64,000 bases of DNA from JBHJHP01 sp042219825 (GTDB lineage Bacteria; Bacteroidota; Bacteroidia; Bacteroidales; UBA5342). Within the stretch, counting starts at the first letter, position 1; the number at the start of each line of letters is the position of its first letter. Below the pieces are notes generated by a model. The model saw only the letters and a list, made by a program, of their open reading frames with translations. It searched no databases and was not told where the DNA came from. Positions 36,551 to 44,607 of this stretch are shown piece by piece. The stretch is from assembly GCF_042219825.1 (NCBI RefSeq), contig NZ_JBHJHQ010000002.1, forward strand, positions 248,001-312,000. Reading direction: 5' to 3'. A program made the position numbers and the translations under genes.

Positions 36551-37273
36551 TTAATGAAGTTCATTGTCAATAAGTTGAATCAAATATTGAGTTGTTTCCT
36601 GTTGTTCATGGCAAAGCCTGTAAATATTTTCTGATACCTTTTTTCTTACCTGTAGCTGATTTTTTAATTGTAACCGTTTTTCGGGTGTGAGTTTCTGATT
36701 ATTATCAATTTTTCCATCTTCAGTTAATTTGATATTTAAAGAATTATTGGAAAAAAATGTGCCAAACTGTCTGTCGATAATGAATAGGTTATTATTATTT
36801 ATTACTTGTGTAATGTAATCCAGTTGTTGATAATAACGCACTATTGCGTCCTGCAGTTCGGAATTTCTTAAAAGCTTTTTGTCTCCGTTTTTATTCATAC
36901 CGATATAACTTGTTTTATTTGCAATAAAAGTCCGTCGTTCGGATAAATTTTCCAGGAGGGAATTGAGTTTTTCCAATGGTAATGAAGATGACAAATACAG
37001 GGAAGCAGTGTCGGTTTTAGCAATCATAAGTTTTTCAAAATGAAGTTGTTCGTTTATTATTTCCTGCTGTAAAACCAAATCCGACCTTATGTTTTCCAAC
37101 GTGTTTCTTTCGAGCTCAATATTTTTTATGTCTTCTTTCCAGTTATTAACCTGAAGGGCAATGAGGATTCCAATTACCACCAACAGAATTTCGCCAATGG
37201 CATAGCGTAAATAAGCTGTGATTTTTTGTTCGGCTGCCAGTTTTTTACGGATATTTCTAAAGATTGTGATCAT
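36551..37273 (-). CDS. DUF6090-family membrane protein, copy 1
   Basis: 240 residues from ATG 37273 (MITIFRNIRKKLAAEQ), matching the start of its paralogue; the longer frame to 37324 is unlikely. One membrane segment (AIGEILLVVIGILIALQVNNWK), then a helical region. It is 18 bases upstream of copy 2, forming a tandem pair with DUF3500. Function is unknown. Confidence 0.83.
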   Translation of the reverse strand: MITIFRNIRKKLAAEQKITAYLRYAIGEILLVVIGILIALQVNNWKEDIKNIELERNTLENIRSDLVLQQEIINEQLHFEKLMIAKTDTASLYLSSSLPLEKLNSLLENLSERRTFIANKTSYIGMNKNGDKKLLRNSELQDAIVRYYQQLDYITQVINNNNLFIIDRQFGTFFSNNSLNIKLTEDGKIDNNQKLTPEKRLQLKNQLQVRKKVSENIYRLCHEQQETTQYLIQLIDNELH

Positions 37274-37517
37274 GTATAGTACATATCCAAATAATGACGT
37301 ACAGGGAAAAATTTCCCGGTTCATTCAATAGTAAGTTTTCATTGTGAGGTTGTTACCGGATTTTGCAAACTCTATGTCAACGTGTTAAAATAGTAATTAC
37401 GCATTACCGTTTATATATAAACATCCGGGATAGAGGGGACTTTCTGAATAATGTTACTAAGTTACATAAAAAATGACAACTTTAATCACCATGTGTAAAA
37501 TGTTGAGGTTTTGCGAA

Positions 37518-37916
37518 TTATTGCAGGTTCAATTGCCAGGACACACCAAACTGATCAATTACCCATCCAAATTTCTGACTGAAACCATAATTATCCGGCG
37601 GCATTGTTACGGTTCCATTCTCTGAGAGTTTTACAAAAAACCTGTCAATCTCTGCCTCATCTTCACACTCCACATAATTTGAAACCGCCGGCGTAAAGGT
37701 CCAGTCATGGACAGGCGGACTATCGCTACACATAAATGTTTTTCCGTTTAAATCAAAGGTGGCTTTCATAATAGCGCCTTCTTTTATAGGGCCATCCTTT
37801 CCCCAGCGTTGAATATCAATAATTTTGGAATTGTCGAATAAGGCCACGTAAAAGTTCATGGCCTGTTCTGCATTGTTTTCCTGAAAGGTCAGAAAAGTTA
37901 TTATCTGTTGTTTCAT
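37518..37916 (-). CDS. PhnB-like VOC family protein
   Basis: 132 residues from ATG 37916 (MKQQIITFLTFQENNAEQAMNFY). VFYVALF-type start, FMCSDSPPVHDWTFTPAVSNYVECEDEAEIDRFF and GWVIDQFGVSWQL match the PhnB/3-demethylubiquinone-methyltransferase-like VOC group. Members are often uncharacterised metal-binding enzymes or sequestering proteins. It is a single-gene unit in a run of small unrelated genes. Confidence 0.85.
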   Translation of the reverse strand: MKQQIITFLTFQENNAEQAMNFYVALFDNSKIIDIQRWGKDGPIKEGAIMKATFDLNGKTFMCSDSPPVHDWTFTPAVSNYVECEDEAEIDRFFVKLSENGTVTMPPDNYGFSQKFGWVIDQFGVSWQLNLQ

Positions 37917-38000
37917 CCGATTTGTAAATTTTTGGTGATTACGAATCAATTTTGATATTCTGTGTTTACATGTTGTATTATACCAGCGGGACCTGTTTTA

Positions 38001-38429
38001 TTAATTATTTGAAACCCGTTTAATTCCCTGAGTTATTCCTGATTTAATCATGTTTCCATACCCATCATCCGGTAAAAAACCGGCATAGGAGAGGGCTAAA
38101 TCATAATTTTTCATGGCACTGTCAACGTCGTTCAGATCTTCATAACATTTGCCAATATTTAAGTACAAGGAAGGAAAGGCGTCTTTTACCGTTTCATCAT
38201 TTATTTTGAGTGCCAGTTGTAAAGCAGTCTCGTCCCATTTAAGTTTATCTTCAATCGTTTCCTGGCGTCGTGCTATATAATGTGCAGAAATAAATTTTTC
38301 AAAATCATTCGATGCTTCATTCCAGGCTTGTCTGAAAAGTTTAAGTGCTTCATCTTTTTCTCCCCTTCCTTCCCTGTCCATGCCTTCAGCACAGAGCTTT
38401 ACAATTTTGTTATTCTGGTCAAACTGCAT
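38001..38429 (-). CDS. TPR-like protein
   Basis: 142 residues from ATG 38429 (MQFDQNNKIVKLCAEGMDREGRGE). Helical repeats with TPR spacing: GEKDEALKLFRQAWNEA and PSLYLNIGKCYEDLNDVDSAMKNYDLALSYA. The first 42 codons of the longer frame to 38555 have unlike composition and are probably not translated. It is likely a protein-interaction module; the partner is unknown. Confidence 0.78.
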   Translation of the reverse strand: MQFDQNNKIVKLCAEGMDREGRGEKDEALKLFRQAWNEASNDFEKFISAHYIARRQETIEDKLKWDETALQLALKINDETVKDAFPSLYLNIGKCYEDLNDVDSAMKNYDLALSYAGFLPDDGYGNMIKSGITQGIKRVSNN

Positions 38430-38606
38430 GTATTTTATTTTTATTATGAACCGATAATATAGTGACCGAAAGAGCTGTGCAAGACGACAGACCGAAAAAG
38501 AACTGATAGATTTCAGCCGGCTTAATACCAAAAGGAATAATGATGACCTGACCATTCATAACCTGCAAATTGTTTCGTTTAGAGGAATAAGGAATGGAAT
38601 AATGGT

Positions 38607-38996
38607 TTAAGCCATCGAATGGATGCCTATCATATTGCCTTCGGTATCAATAGCAAGCACCATAGCACCATAATCCCCGAGCGACATCTTGGATTTAAAA
38701 ACAGTACCACCGGCATTGGCAACCCGTGCTTCTTCTATGCTGCAGTCTTCACTCATAAAGTAGACAATGGTACTGTTTCCGCCTGCTTCAAATCCCTCCA
38801 TTTTTATTAGGGCACCTGATGCCCTGTTTTTAGATTCCATGTCGGCCGGAAAAAACAACATCTTCATGTTCTCTCCTGTATCAGGCATGGGCATTTCACT
38901 CAGTTCAAATTTAAAAACTGTTTCATAAAATTTTTTGGCTCTGTTTAAATCATTGACGTAAATTTCGAACCAAACCACCGGATTTTCATTTTTCAT
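38607..38996 (-). CDS. VOC (glyoxalase-like) family protein
   Basis: 129 residues. VVWFEIYVNDLNRAKKFYETVFKFEL at the start and DTEGNMIGIHS at the end are typical VOC features (metal-ligand Glu/His in a beta-alpha-beta-beta-beta fold). Most similar proteins are annotated only as glyoxalase/bleomycin resistance-like. Substrate is unknown. Confidence 0.87.
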   Translation of the reverse strand: MKNENPVVWFEIYVNDLNRAKKFYETVFKFELSEMPMPDTGENMKMLFFPADMESKNRASGALIKMEGFEAGGNSTIVYFMSEDCSIEEARVANAGGTVFKSKMSLGDYGAMVLAIDTEGNMIGIHSMA

Positions 38997-39348
38997 CTCT
39001 GTTTATTTTAAATATTAGTTATTCCTATAATTAGTTCAAAAGCACTAAAAGCTTCCTGGCATAGTAGAGGCACTTATATAATGATGAGCTGCATAAAATG
39101 GTGCAGTTTTCCTCAACACATGTAAAGCGTATTCTTAGTGGGAATGATTGAAGATTTATTATATATGGGAGAGCTGTTTTGCGAGAGTGAGTGGCTCTTA
39201 AATGCGTTTTAAAATTAGGTAAAAACCGGCAGATAAAAAACATTCCTATGGTTTTATATATGACAGAATGTGTGCTCAATATGCCTTTTAAAGAAGAAAT
39301 CGTTCATGATAAAGTCCTGAACCTGTGACCAATTTACAAGATAAATAG

Positions 39349-39416
39349 ATACCCCCACTGTTTCTCCCCCTTAAAAGGGGGAGATGGCAACCAGGCATGG
39401 TTGTCAAAAGGGGTAT
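39349..39416. repeat. Branched hairpin repeat in a 520-base gene-free stretch
   Basis: Outer stem ATACCCC/GGGGTAT; inner hairpins CTCCCCC-TTAAAA-GGGGGAG (39364-39383) and GGCAACC-N6-GGTTGTC (39386-39405). Same plan as at 18179-18240. No convincing gene was seen between 38997 and 39516. Confidence 0.65.
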
Positions 39417-39516
39417 AAATCGTATCTGGACTGAAGTTCTGAGTATTTTCTTGGATGAAAGCTGTTGCATATTGATGCTGTACCAACCTGTCCCTGCATA
39501 ATTCTAATAACAAGGA

Positions 39517-39735
39517 TTACTCTTTTTTTCCTTTAAAGAGGGCATAAATAGCCATGGCGTGTCCGTGTCCGAGTTTAAAATCATCTTTCAGCCACTGCAC
39601 AATTTGTCCGGCTTTTACATCCGATTTCAGTTTGCCATTCTCCAGAAATCCTTTCTGAGTGGCTAAATCTTTAAAGTCTTCAGGTGATTTCCCTGTCTTT
39701 TTCTGAATATTGTCTAAGTACGCTTGAAATGACAT
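39517..39735 (-). CDS. DUF4287-domain protein
   Basis: 72 residues: SFQAYLDNIQKKTGKSPEDFKDLA ... KAGQIVQWLKDDFKLGHGHAMAIYALFKG, the complete DUF4287 helical domain. The family often accompanies DUF1801/DUF5655-type proteins; here a DUF1801-like gene lies 12 bases upstream on the same strand. Function is unknown. Confidence 0.88.
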   Translation of the reverse strand: MSFQAYLDNIQKKTGKSPEDFKDLATQKGFLENGKLKSDVKAGQIVQWLKDDFKLGHGHAMAIYALFKGKKE

Positions 39736-39747
39736 GGTTAAATTCGT

Positions 39748-40161
39748 TTATTTCGTGTTTAATATCCATTCGTTTACAATGCTTGACAGCTCTTTTTTTC
39801 CATGATCAATGTCAGAGCTGTTTTTGAATGTTACAACTGCTCTGTCGTTCTCTTTCCATACTAAAAGTTTTGACTGTGACTGAATAATTCTATCTTTTGG
39901 TTGCTCTTGTTTTTTAGCACCTATGTGAAAGATCAATTGTATCTGTTTGGGTGGTTGAATTCTCATGGTTATCCTGTCCTGCTGATCAAACGTGTAATTA
40001 GGACCGTTCCATTTTATGTTTTCTGTTAAGCCACCTGTTGAACCTAAAATTATTTCCCGGAGAAGTTCAATCTCATGTCGCATTGGATGGTTTAATGCAT
40101 CTAAAAACTCAGTCACTTGAATATTTAATTGACACAAATTGAAACCTTGATGTATTAGCAC
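39748..40161 (-). CDS. DUF1801-like protein
   Basis: 137 residues. VTEFLDALNHPMRHEIELLREIIL ... ENIKWNGPNYTF matches the DUF1801 (YdhG-like) family, which binds unknown ligands. It probably pairs with the DUF4287 gene downstream. The first ~15 residues may not be translated. Confidence 0.8.
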   Translation of the reverse strand: MLIHQGFNLCQLNIQVTEFLDALNHPMRHEIELLREIILGSTGGLTENIKWNGPNYTFDQQDRITMRIQPPKQIQLIFHIGAKKQEQPKDRIIQSQSKLLVWKENDRAVVTFKNSSDIDHGKKELSSIVNEWILNTK

Positions 40162-40205
40162 TTGTATATATTCTTTAATCTCTGTTGATCCGGTTCTGTT
40201 AAGTG

Positions 40206-40793
40206 TCAGGGGCGTTTTACGGTATAATTCAGTTCCGTCACTCCGTTGGTAAATTGCCTGGTACTCACCAGATTCAGTTTTATTTTTGCCTTAATATCTG
40301 CAAACAAGGGAATGCCATGACCCAGGATCATAGGATTGACAAACAACCAGAAACCGTCAATTAAATCCAGTTGCATCAGCGCATGCGTCGCTGACGGGCT
40401 TCCGAAGAGCAGGATCTCGCTACCATCTCCCGAATCGGGACCGGACTGTTTCAGGGCTGTAATCTGCTCCCCAAGGTTGTCGCTGATCACCGTTGTGTCA
40501 GGTGAGCCTGAACCGGACAGTGTTTTGGACAGCACCACTTTGTGTACGGTTTTATACCAGGCCGAATGTTCAATGTCGTGCCGGCTGGCATTGGGTTGAG
40601 CGGCTGCGGTGGGCCAGTAATCTTCCATCATCCGGTAGGTGACCCGTCCGTACAGGGCCGTATCGGTTTTGCTTATGCGCTTACCGACAAAATCAAATAG
40701 TTCTTCATCCACCGTAATCCAGTCCATCTCACCCTTAGGTCCGGCAACAAAGCCGTCCAGCGAGATGTGCATAAATGAAATCAGTTTTCTCAT
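40206..40793 (-). CDS. Dihydrofolate reductase/RibD C-terminal family protein
   Basis: 195 residues. MRKLISFMHISLDGFVAGPKGEMDW, ALYGRVTYRMMEDYWP and ILLFGSPSATHALMQLDLIDGFWLFVNPMILGHGIPLF are typical of the RibD-C/DHFR-like reductase family, which binds NADPH. It is not in a riboflavin operon. Substrate is unknown. Confidence 0.87.
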   Translation of the reverse strand: MRKLISFMHISLDGFVAGPKGEMDWITVDEELFDFVGKRISKTDTALYGRVTYRMMEDYWPTAAAQPNASRHDIEHSAWYKTVHKVVLSKTLSGSGSPDTTVISDNLGEQITALKQSGPDSGDGSEILLFGSPSATHALMQLDLIDGFWLFVNPMILGHGIPLFADIKAKIKLNLVSTRQFTNGVTELNYTVKRP

Positions 40794-40982
40794 TGCCTCT
40801 GTGTTTATTATTGTTTCAGCGTTTCAGTGTTTCACTATTATCTTATTTAAAGAAAATTCTCAGAGAAAATGTTTGCAATACAGCTTCCAGCAGCCAGGCC
40901 GCAGATCAGAAGTTTTAAATGCAAAGGAGATAAGTGGAGACAATAATATAAAGGGTAAACTATTGCAATACTAACGCTGTAA

Positions 40983-41063
40983 ACGTGTGTATTGTTTAAT
41001 GCAGACGAGGGATTTGATGATGAATTTTTAAAGGAAGTAGAAGGGAGGTTAAAGAGAGTCTGA
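40983..41063 (+). pseudogene. Truncated 3' gene fragment
   Basis: An open frame encoding FNADEGFDDEFLKEVEGRLKRV ends at TGA 41061-41063. It has no credible start, and an in-frame stop lies at 40980-40982. The acidic/basic helical tail looks like the end of a small protein such as an antitoxin (guess). It is opposite in direction to all neighbours. Confidence 0.35.
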
Positions 41064-41094
41064 TAAATTGAAACTATTTCAATTTATCGGGCAC
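41062..41094. terminator. Perfect hairpin, likely terminator
   Basis: GATAAATTGAAA-CTA-TTTCAATTTATC, a 12-bp perfect stem starting at the stop codon of the fragment, followed by GGGCACTG and a T run (41095-41102). Confidence 0.55.
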
Positions 41095-41133
41095 TGTTTT
41101 TTACAACTATACCGTGTGTTGGTTTTAGTATTT

Positions 41134-42267
41134 TTATGTTAACCATTTATCAAAGTTGTCTTTATTTATTACTTCAAATGACGAATCGGGGTAAGCATTT
41201 TTCCATTGTTTTGGAATCTTAATTTTTGATTCTTTCCATTTAAATTCATAACCAAAAAGAGAACCATCTCTTTCTTCAACCCAATCAATCTCCTGTTGCT
41301 CATAAGTTCTCCAGAAATAATTATTAGATGAAAGTCTATTGTTTTCTTGGTATTTAAGTCGCTCACTAATCATATAGTTTTCCCAAAGTGCTCCAACATC
41401 ATTCCGCGATTCAATGGGGTTAAAATTTGCAATCACGGCATTTCTTATTCCATTGTCAAGAAAGTACCATCTGGAATTCTTTGTGATTTCCTTTCTTAGG
41501 TTTCGACTAAATCCTTCTACTTTATGAAGAATGAAAACTTTGCTTAATAAATCAAGATACTTTTCTACAGTGTTCTTGCTGATTCCGAGTTGTTTGCCCA
41601 ACTCTTGTAATGACACTTCGCCTCCAATTTGAAATGCTATTAACCGTAAAAGGTTAAATATTTTTTGTGAGTTCTTTATGTTTTCATAAACCAGGATGTC
41701 TTTTAGGAGATATGAACTTACCATTTCATTTAGGTAGTCTATTTTGTCTTCCCGGTCAGGTATTTGTAGTAATTCAGGATAATTACCCAAAATTAGCCTT
41801 TCTCTTACCTTATCAATTTTTTCAAAGTTATTTTCAATTTGATTGTATTCATTCTCAGAAAGTGCATAAAGGTTGAATGAATACTTTCTTCCAGTCAATG
41901 GTTCGCCTGCATCCTTATGAATGTCGAAAGACGAAGAGCCAGAGATGATTATTTTTAAGTCTTCAATTTCGTCAATCATTAGTTTCAGTTTTGAGCCAAT
42001 CTCAGGAATTTTCTGAGCTTCGTCAATGTAAAGAAATTTGTATGAACCTAGCAGTTGCTTATAATTTTCAACACTTCTGATTGCAAGTTTATCATGGACG
42101 TAAATATCCTCACCATTTAAGGATAGCACAGGTTCGTCAATTTTTTCAAGTAATTCTTTGACAAGAACAGTTTTTCCAACTCTTCGTGCGCCAAAAACTA
42201 TTACAACTTTGTTGGATTGTAACTTCTTAATTATATTCTCAGATAAGTCTCTGACTAAATAATTCAT
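41134..42267 (-). CDS. AAA+ ATPase with DUF4143 domain
   Basis: 377 residues. Walker A GARRVGKTVLVKEL (about 26-39), Walker B FLYIDEAQKIPEIG, sensor IIISGSSSFDI, and a C-terminal winged-helix/DUF4143 region (RLIAFQIGGEVSLQELGKQLGISKNTVEKYLDLLSKVFILHKV) ending in a PD-(D/E)XK-like EQQEIDWVEE...YEFKW segment. These proteins are widespread, mobile and of unknown role. A palindromic site directly upstream of its start suggests autoregulation. Confidence 0.9.
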   Translation of the reverse strand: MNYLVRDLSENIIKKLQSNKVVIVFGARRVGKTVLVKELLEKIDEPVLSLNGEDIYVHDKLAIRSVENYKQLLGSYKFLYIDEAQKIPEIGSKLKLMIDEIEDLKIIISGSSSFDIHKDAGEPLTGRKYSFNLYALSENEYNQIENNFEKIDKVRERLILGNYPELLQIPDREDKIDYLNEMVSSYLLKDILVYENIKNSQKIFNLLRLIAFQIGGEVSLQELGKQLGISKNTVEKYLDLLSKVFILHKVEGFSRNLRKEITKNSRWYFLDNGIRNAVIANFNPIESRNDVGALWENYMISERLKYQENNRLSSNNYFWRTYEQQEIDWVEERDGSLFGYEFKWKESKIKIPKQWKNAYPDSSFEVINKDNFDKWLT

Positions 42268-42272
42268 AATAC

Positions 42273-42320
42273 CGTCAATTTATTGACGCAATTTATGTTA
42301 TTTTCGTCAATTTATCAAGT
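42273..42320 (-). promoter_or_regulatory. Candidate operator upstream of the DUF4143 ATPase
   Basis: CGTCAAT-TT-ATTGACG (42273-42288), a perfect 7-bp inverted repeat six bases from the start codon; CGTCAATTTAT is repeated at 42305-42315, 32 bases away (about three helical turns). Confidence 0.5.
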
Positions 42321-42345
42321 ATATAATCGGTTCTTTAATGTTAAA

Positions 42346-42557
42346 GCTAACGTTCCCATGGTATGTTGTTGAGCTGTTGACAATTATAGGAAGTGCAGAT
42401 AGTCAAGCCGAAAACGACGGCATACGGAATATGGATTTGCAGGATAAAACAAAACCGTATACACCCATGACAGGATCTTAGCTCCTGCCTTCTTGTCTGT
42501 TCGAAATGTTTAATATTACATCAGTTCTCATCTGGAATTCTATGCGTTATCCATAAC
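42346..42557. repeat. attC-like palindromic spacer A
   Basis: Starts GCTAACGTTCCCATGGTATG and ends TATGCGTTATCCATAAC; inner hairpins CAGGA/TCCTG (42471-42487) and ATACGG/CCGTAT (42422-42460). The first 20 bases are almost the same as the start of spacer I at 58270. Confidence 0.5.
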
Positions 42558-42574
42558 ATTTTTTGCTATTTAGT

Positions 42575-43183
42575 TTAGGAATGAAATTTCTCACCATTCT
42601 TTAGCATCTCAAGAATTGCCTTCATTCTTTTATGTCTGGTTTCAGGTTTTTTAGCGGTTTGCAGTCGCCATACAATTGAGAAAATATTGGTTTTGTTGAG
42701 TGTTTTGAAAAACGCTTCTGCCTTTTTATCCTTAGCCAGTTCATTTAAAAAGTCCTCAGGTACAACCATGGTGCCGGAGGATTCATACGCCTGCTCCCAT
42801 CTTCCATCTGCTTTTGCTGCTTCTACTTCTTTAATGCCTGCTGCCTGCATCATTCCTGATTTGTAAAGTCGTTCAACATGCTCGCGATTTCTTTTAGACC
42901 AGATGCTTTTGCGTCTTCTTGGTGTGAACCTTTGAAGCCATGATCCTGCATCATACGTTTTTTTTTGTCCATCAATCCAACCATAGCATAATGCTACATC
43001 AAGTGCTTCCGCATAGGTTATTGTCGGTACTCCGGATTTTATTTTGTAAATCCGCATCCAAATGCCTGTTGATATTTTATGATGTTTTGCCAACCATGAC
43101 GTAAACTCTTCCGTAGAAGTAAAGGTCAGAACAGGCAGATCCGGTTTTTCTGCTTTGTTTTCGCCCTGAGTTTCATTTTTCAT
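42575..43183 (-). CDS. YdeI/OmpD-associated family protein
   Basis: 202 residues. FTSTEEFTSWLAKHHKISTGIWMRIYK, EALDVALCYGWIDGQKK and QRFTPRRRKSIWSKRNREHVERL are the conserved blocks of the YdeI family. No signal peptide, so cytoplasmic. Molecular function is unknown; members have been connected to stress and peptide resistance in other bacteria. Confidence 0.9.
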   Translation of the reverse strand: MKNETQGENKAEKPDLPVLTFTSTEEFTSWLAKHHKISTGIWMRIYKIKSGVPTITYAEALDVALCYGWIDGQKKTYDAGSWLQRFTPRRRKSIWSKRNREHVERLYKSGMMQAAGIKEVEAAKADGRWEQAYESSGTMVVPEDFLNELAKDKKAEAFFKTLNKTNIFSIVWRLQTAKKPETRHKRMKAILEMLKNGEKFHS

Positions 43184-43235
43184 TTTAAAGCTGTTTCAAG
43201 TTTACACTATTCTTTGTTGAAAGTATAATGATATT

Positions 43236-43363
43236 CGTTAACGGATGGGGATATGAAACGTTTGGCATCTCAAAGCGATTTCCTATCAAGTTACACGAAC
43301 TTTGATTTACGAGCCACGAACCTTCATAAAACCGCATGCACTATGACCGCATGTTGTGTTTAG
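43236..43363. repeat. attC-like palindromic spacer B
   Basis: Starts CGTTAACGGATGGGGATATG, ends GCATGCACTATGACCGCATGTTGTGTT. The right part, read on the minus strand, shares a GC-x-GTCATA-x-TGCATG core with spacers I and I'. Confidence 0.45.
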
Positions 43364-43370
43364 TTTTTCT

Positions 43371-44321
43371 TTAACATGCATTATTCACAGGGATTTTTAT
43401 ACCTTTTTCATCTATATTAACGAATCCAGAGTCAATACCAGGAACAGTTATTTTCAGTATATTTAGATCCCAGTAGATTGAATCAAATTGAAAGTCTATA
43501 TCTTTTTTTATTATGAACGAATCCCTTATTGCTCTCTGGTTTTTTGCTTCTTCTTTTGATACATAAAGTGTGAATTCATCAACAGCCTTTCCTTTAAAAT
43601 TAAATTTTTGTTTTACAGGATTTATAAATTCAACATTTAATGATTTCGAATTTATTAGTATTGAGTAATCATCATGGAAATGACCGAATTTATCTCTACT
43701 CGTATAAATGATTTTAACTGTTGAGTCATTTATTCTTTTGGGTTTTAAGCCATTTTGATAATAATCCCAGTTATTGACTTTCAACAGTTTGACTATTTTA
43801 TCTTTTTCAAGATAAAAGATAGTATTTTCAGATGCATCTTCAACTGGAAATTCATATGAATATCTTAAAACTACAGGACTTTTTAAATAGTATAAATTTT
43901 TAACATCAAAGAAGTATTTTTTATCTGTTGCATCCCTGGTAATATAATGAGAAGAAACAGCTTTTGATACAATATCTCTAATTGAACAAGAGTCATTCAG
44001 TGAGTCTTTTTTAATATTAATTAAAAAGTTTCCAAACTTTAAAGAATCAGTTTGTGTTGTAAAAACAGAATCAGCTTTTATTGTTAGAAATACAAAGTCA
44101 GCAATTCTGAATGAATCAAGCAATAGTAACTTCGCTTCTTTTTTTTCAGTATTTTTTGTGACAGAATCTTTTGTAAAGGGATCTTGTTTTACTAAGACAG
44201 TATCACTATTTGAGCTCTCAAAATTTGTTTCAATTCTTCTCACAGTCTTATTCGTACTTTTCCCTCCGCAAGAATAAAATATTAATATTATTAACCCAAT
44301 TTTAATTAAGTTCATTCTCAT
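43371..44321 (-). CDS. Putative lipoprotein, unknown family
   Basis: 316 residues with lipobox FYSC (Cys18) after a hydrophobic signal. The mature part begins with a Ser/Thr/Lys-rich linker and continues as a beta-rich domain (VLRYSYEFPVEDASENTIFYLEKDK, VKIIYTSRDKFGHFHDDYSI). No family recognised. AT-rich, in a run of accessory genes. Confidence 0.7.
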   Translation of the reverse strand: MRMNLIKIGLIILIFYSCGGKSTNKTVRRIETNFESSNSDTVLVKQDPFTKDSVTKNTEKKEAKLLLLDSFRIADFVFLTIKADSVFTTQTDSLKFGNFLINIKKDSLNDSCSIRDIVSKAVSSHYITRDATDKKYFFDVKNLYYLKSPVVLRYSYEFPVEDASENTIFYLEKDKIVKLLKVNNWDYYQNGLKPKRINDSTVKIIYTSRDKFGHFHDDYSILINSKSLNVEFINPVKQKFNFKGKAVDEFTLYVSKEEAKNQRAIRDSFIIKKDIDFQFDSIYWDLNILKITVPGIDSGFVNIDEKGIKIPVNNAC

Positions 44322-44331
44322 TTTATAATAT

Positions 44332-44469
44332 TAAACACAACGGTAAATTGTATGAGTAGTGGCAGATTTCGAAGCTCCAATTTGTCAAACCGTTACAATT
44401 TTTATTAAATGTATTAAAGATTATTTTACTCACATCCTCGGCTTACGTATATTGCGTGTTAGCGGGGCG
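44332..44469. repeat. attC-like palindromic spacer C
   Basis: Starts AAACACAACGGTAAATTGTATGAG and ends TATATTGCGTGTTAGCGGGGCG. Left and right ends are partly complementary (AACACAACGG against GCGTGTTAG). About 140 bases, no ORF. Confidence 0.5.
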
Positions 44470-44607
44470 TAGATTATTTTCTTTGTTATTAAATGTTTTT
44501 GTTTTGTTTGTTAATTAAAATAATATTTTCATAGCGCATGCTATTATAACAGTTTTTGCTCTAAAATAAAAGGTCTTAATAAACCTTAGATTATTACGGC
44601 AATACTA

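Noticed and set aside
39031..39470. Two minus-strand frames of 82 and 60 residues
   Set aside because: Composition is unlike coding sequence and one crosses the branched hairpin repeat.
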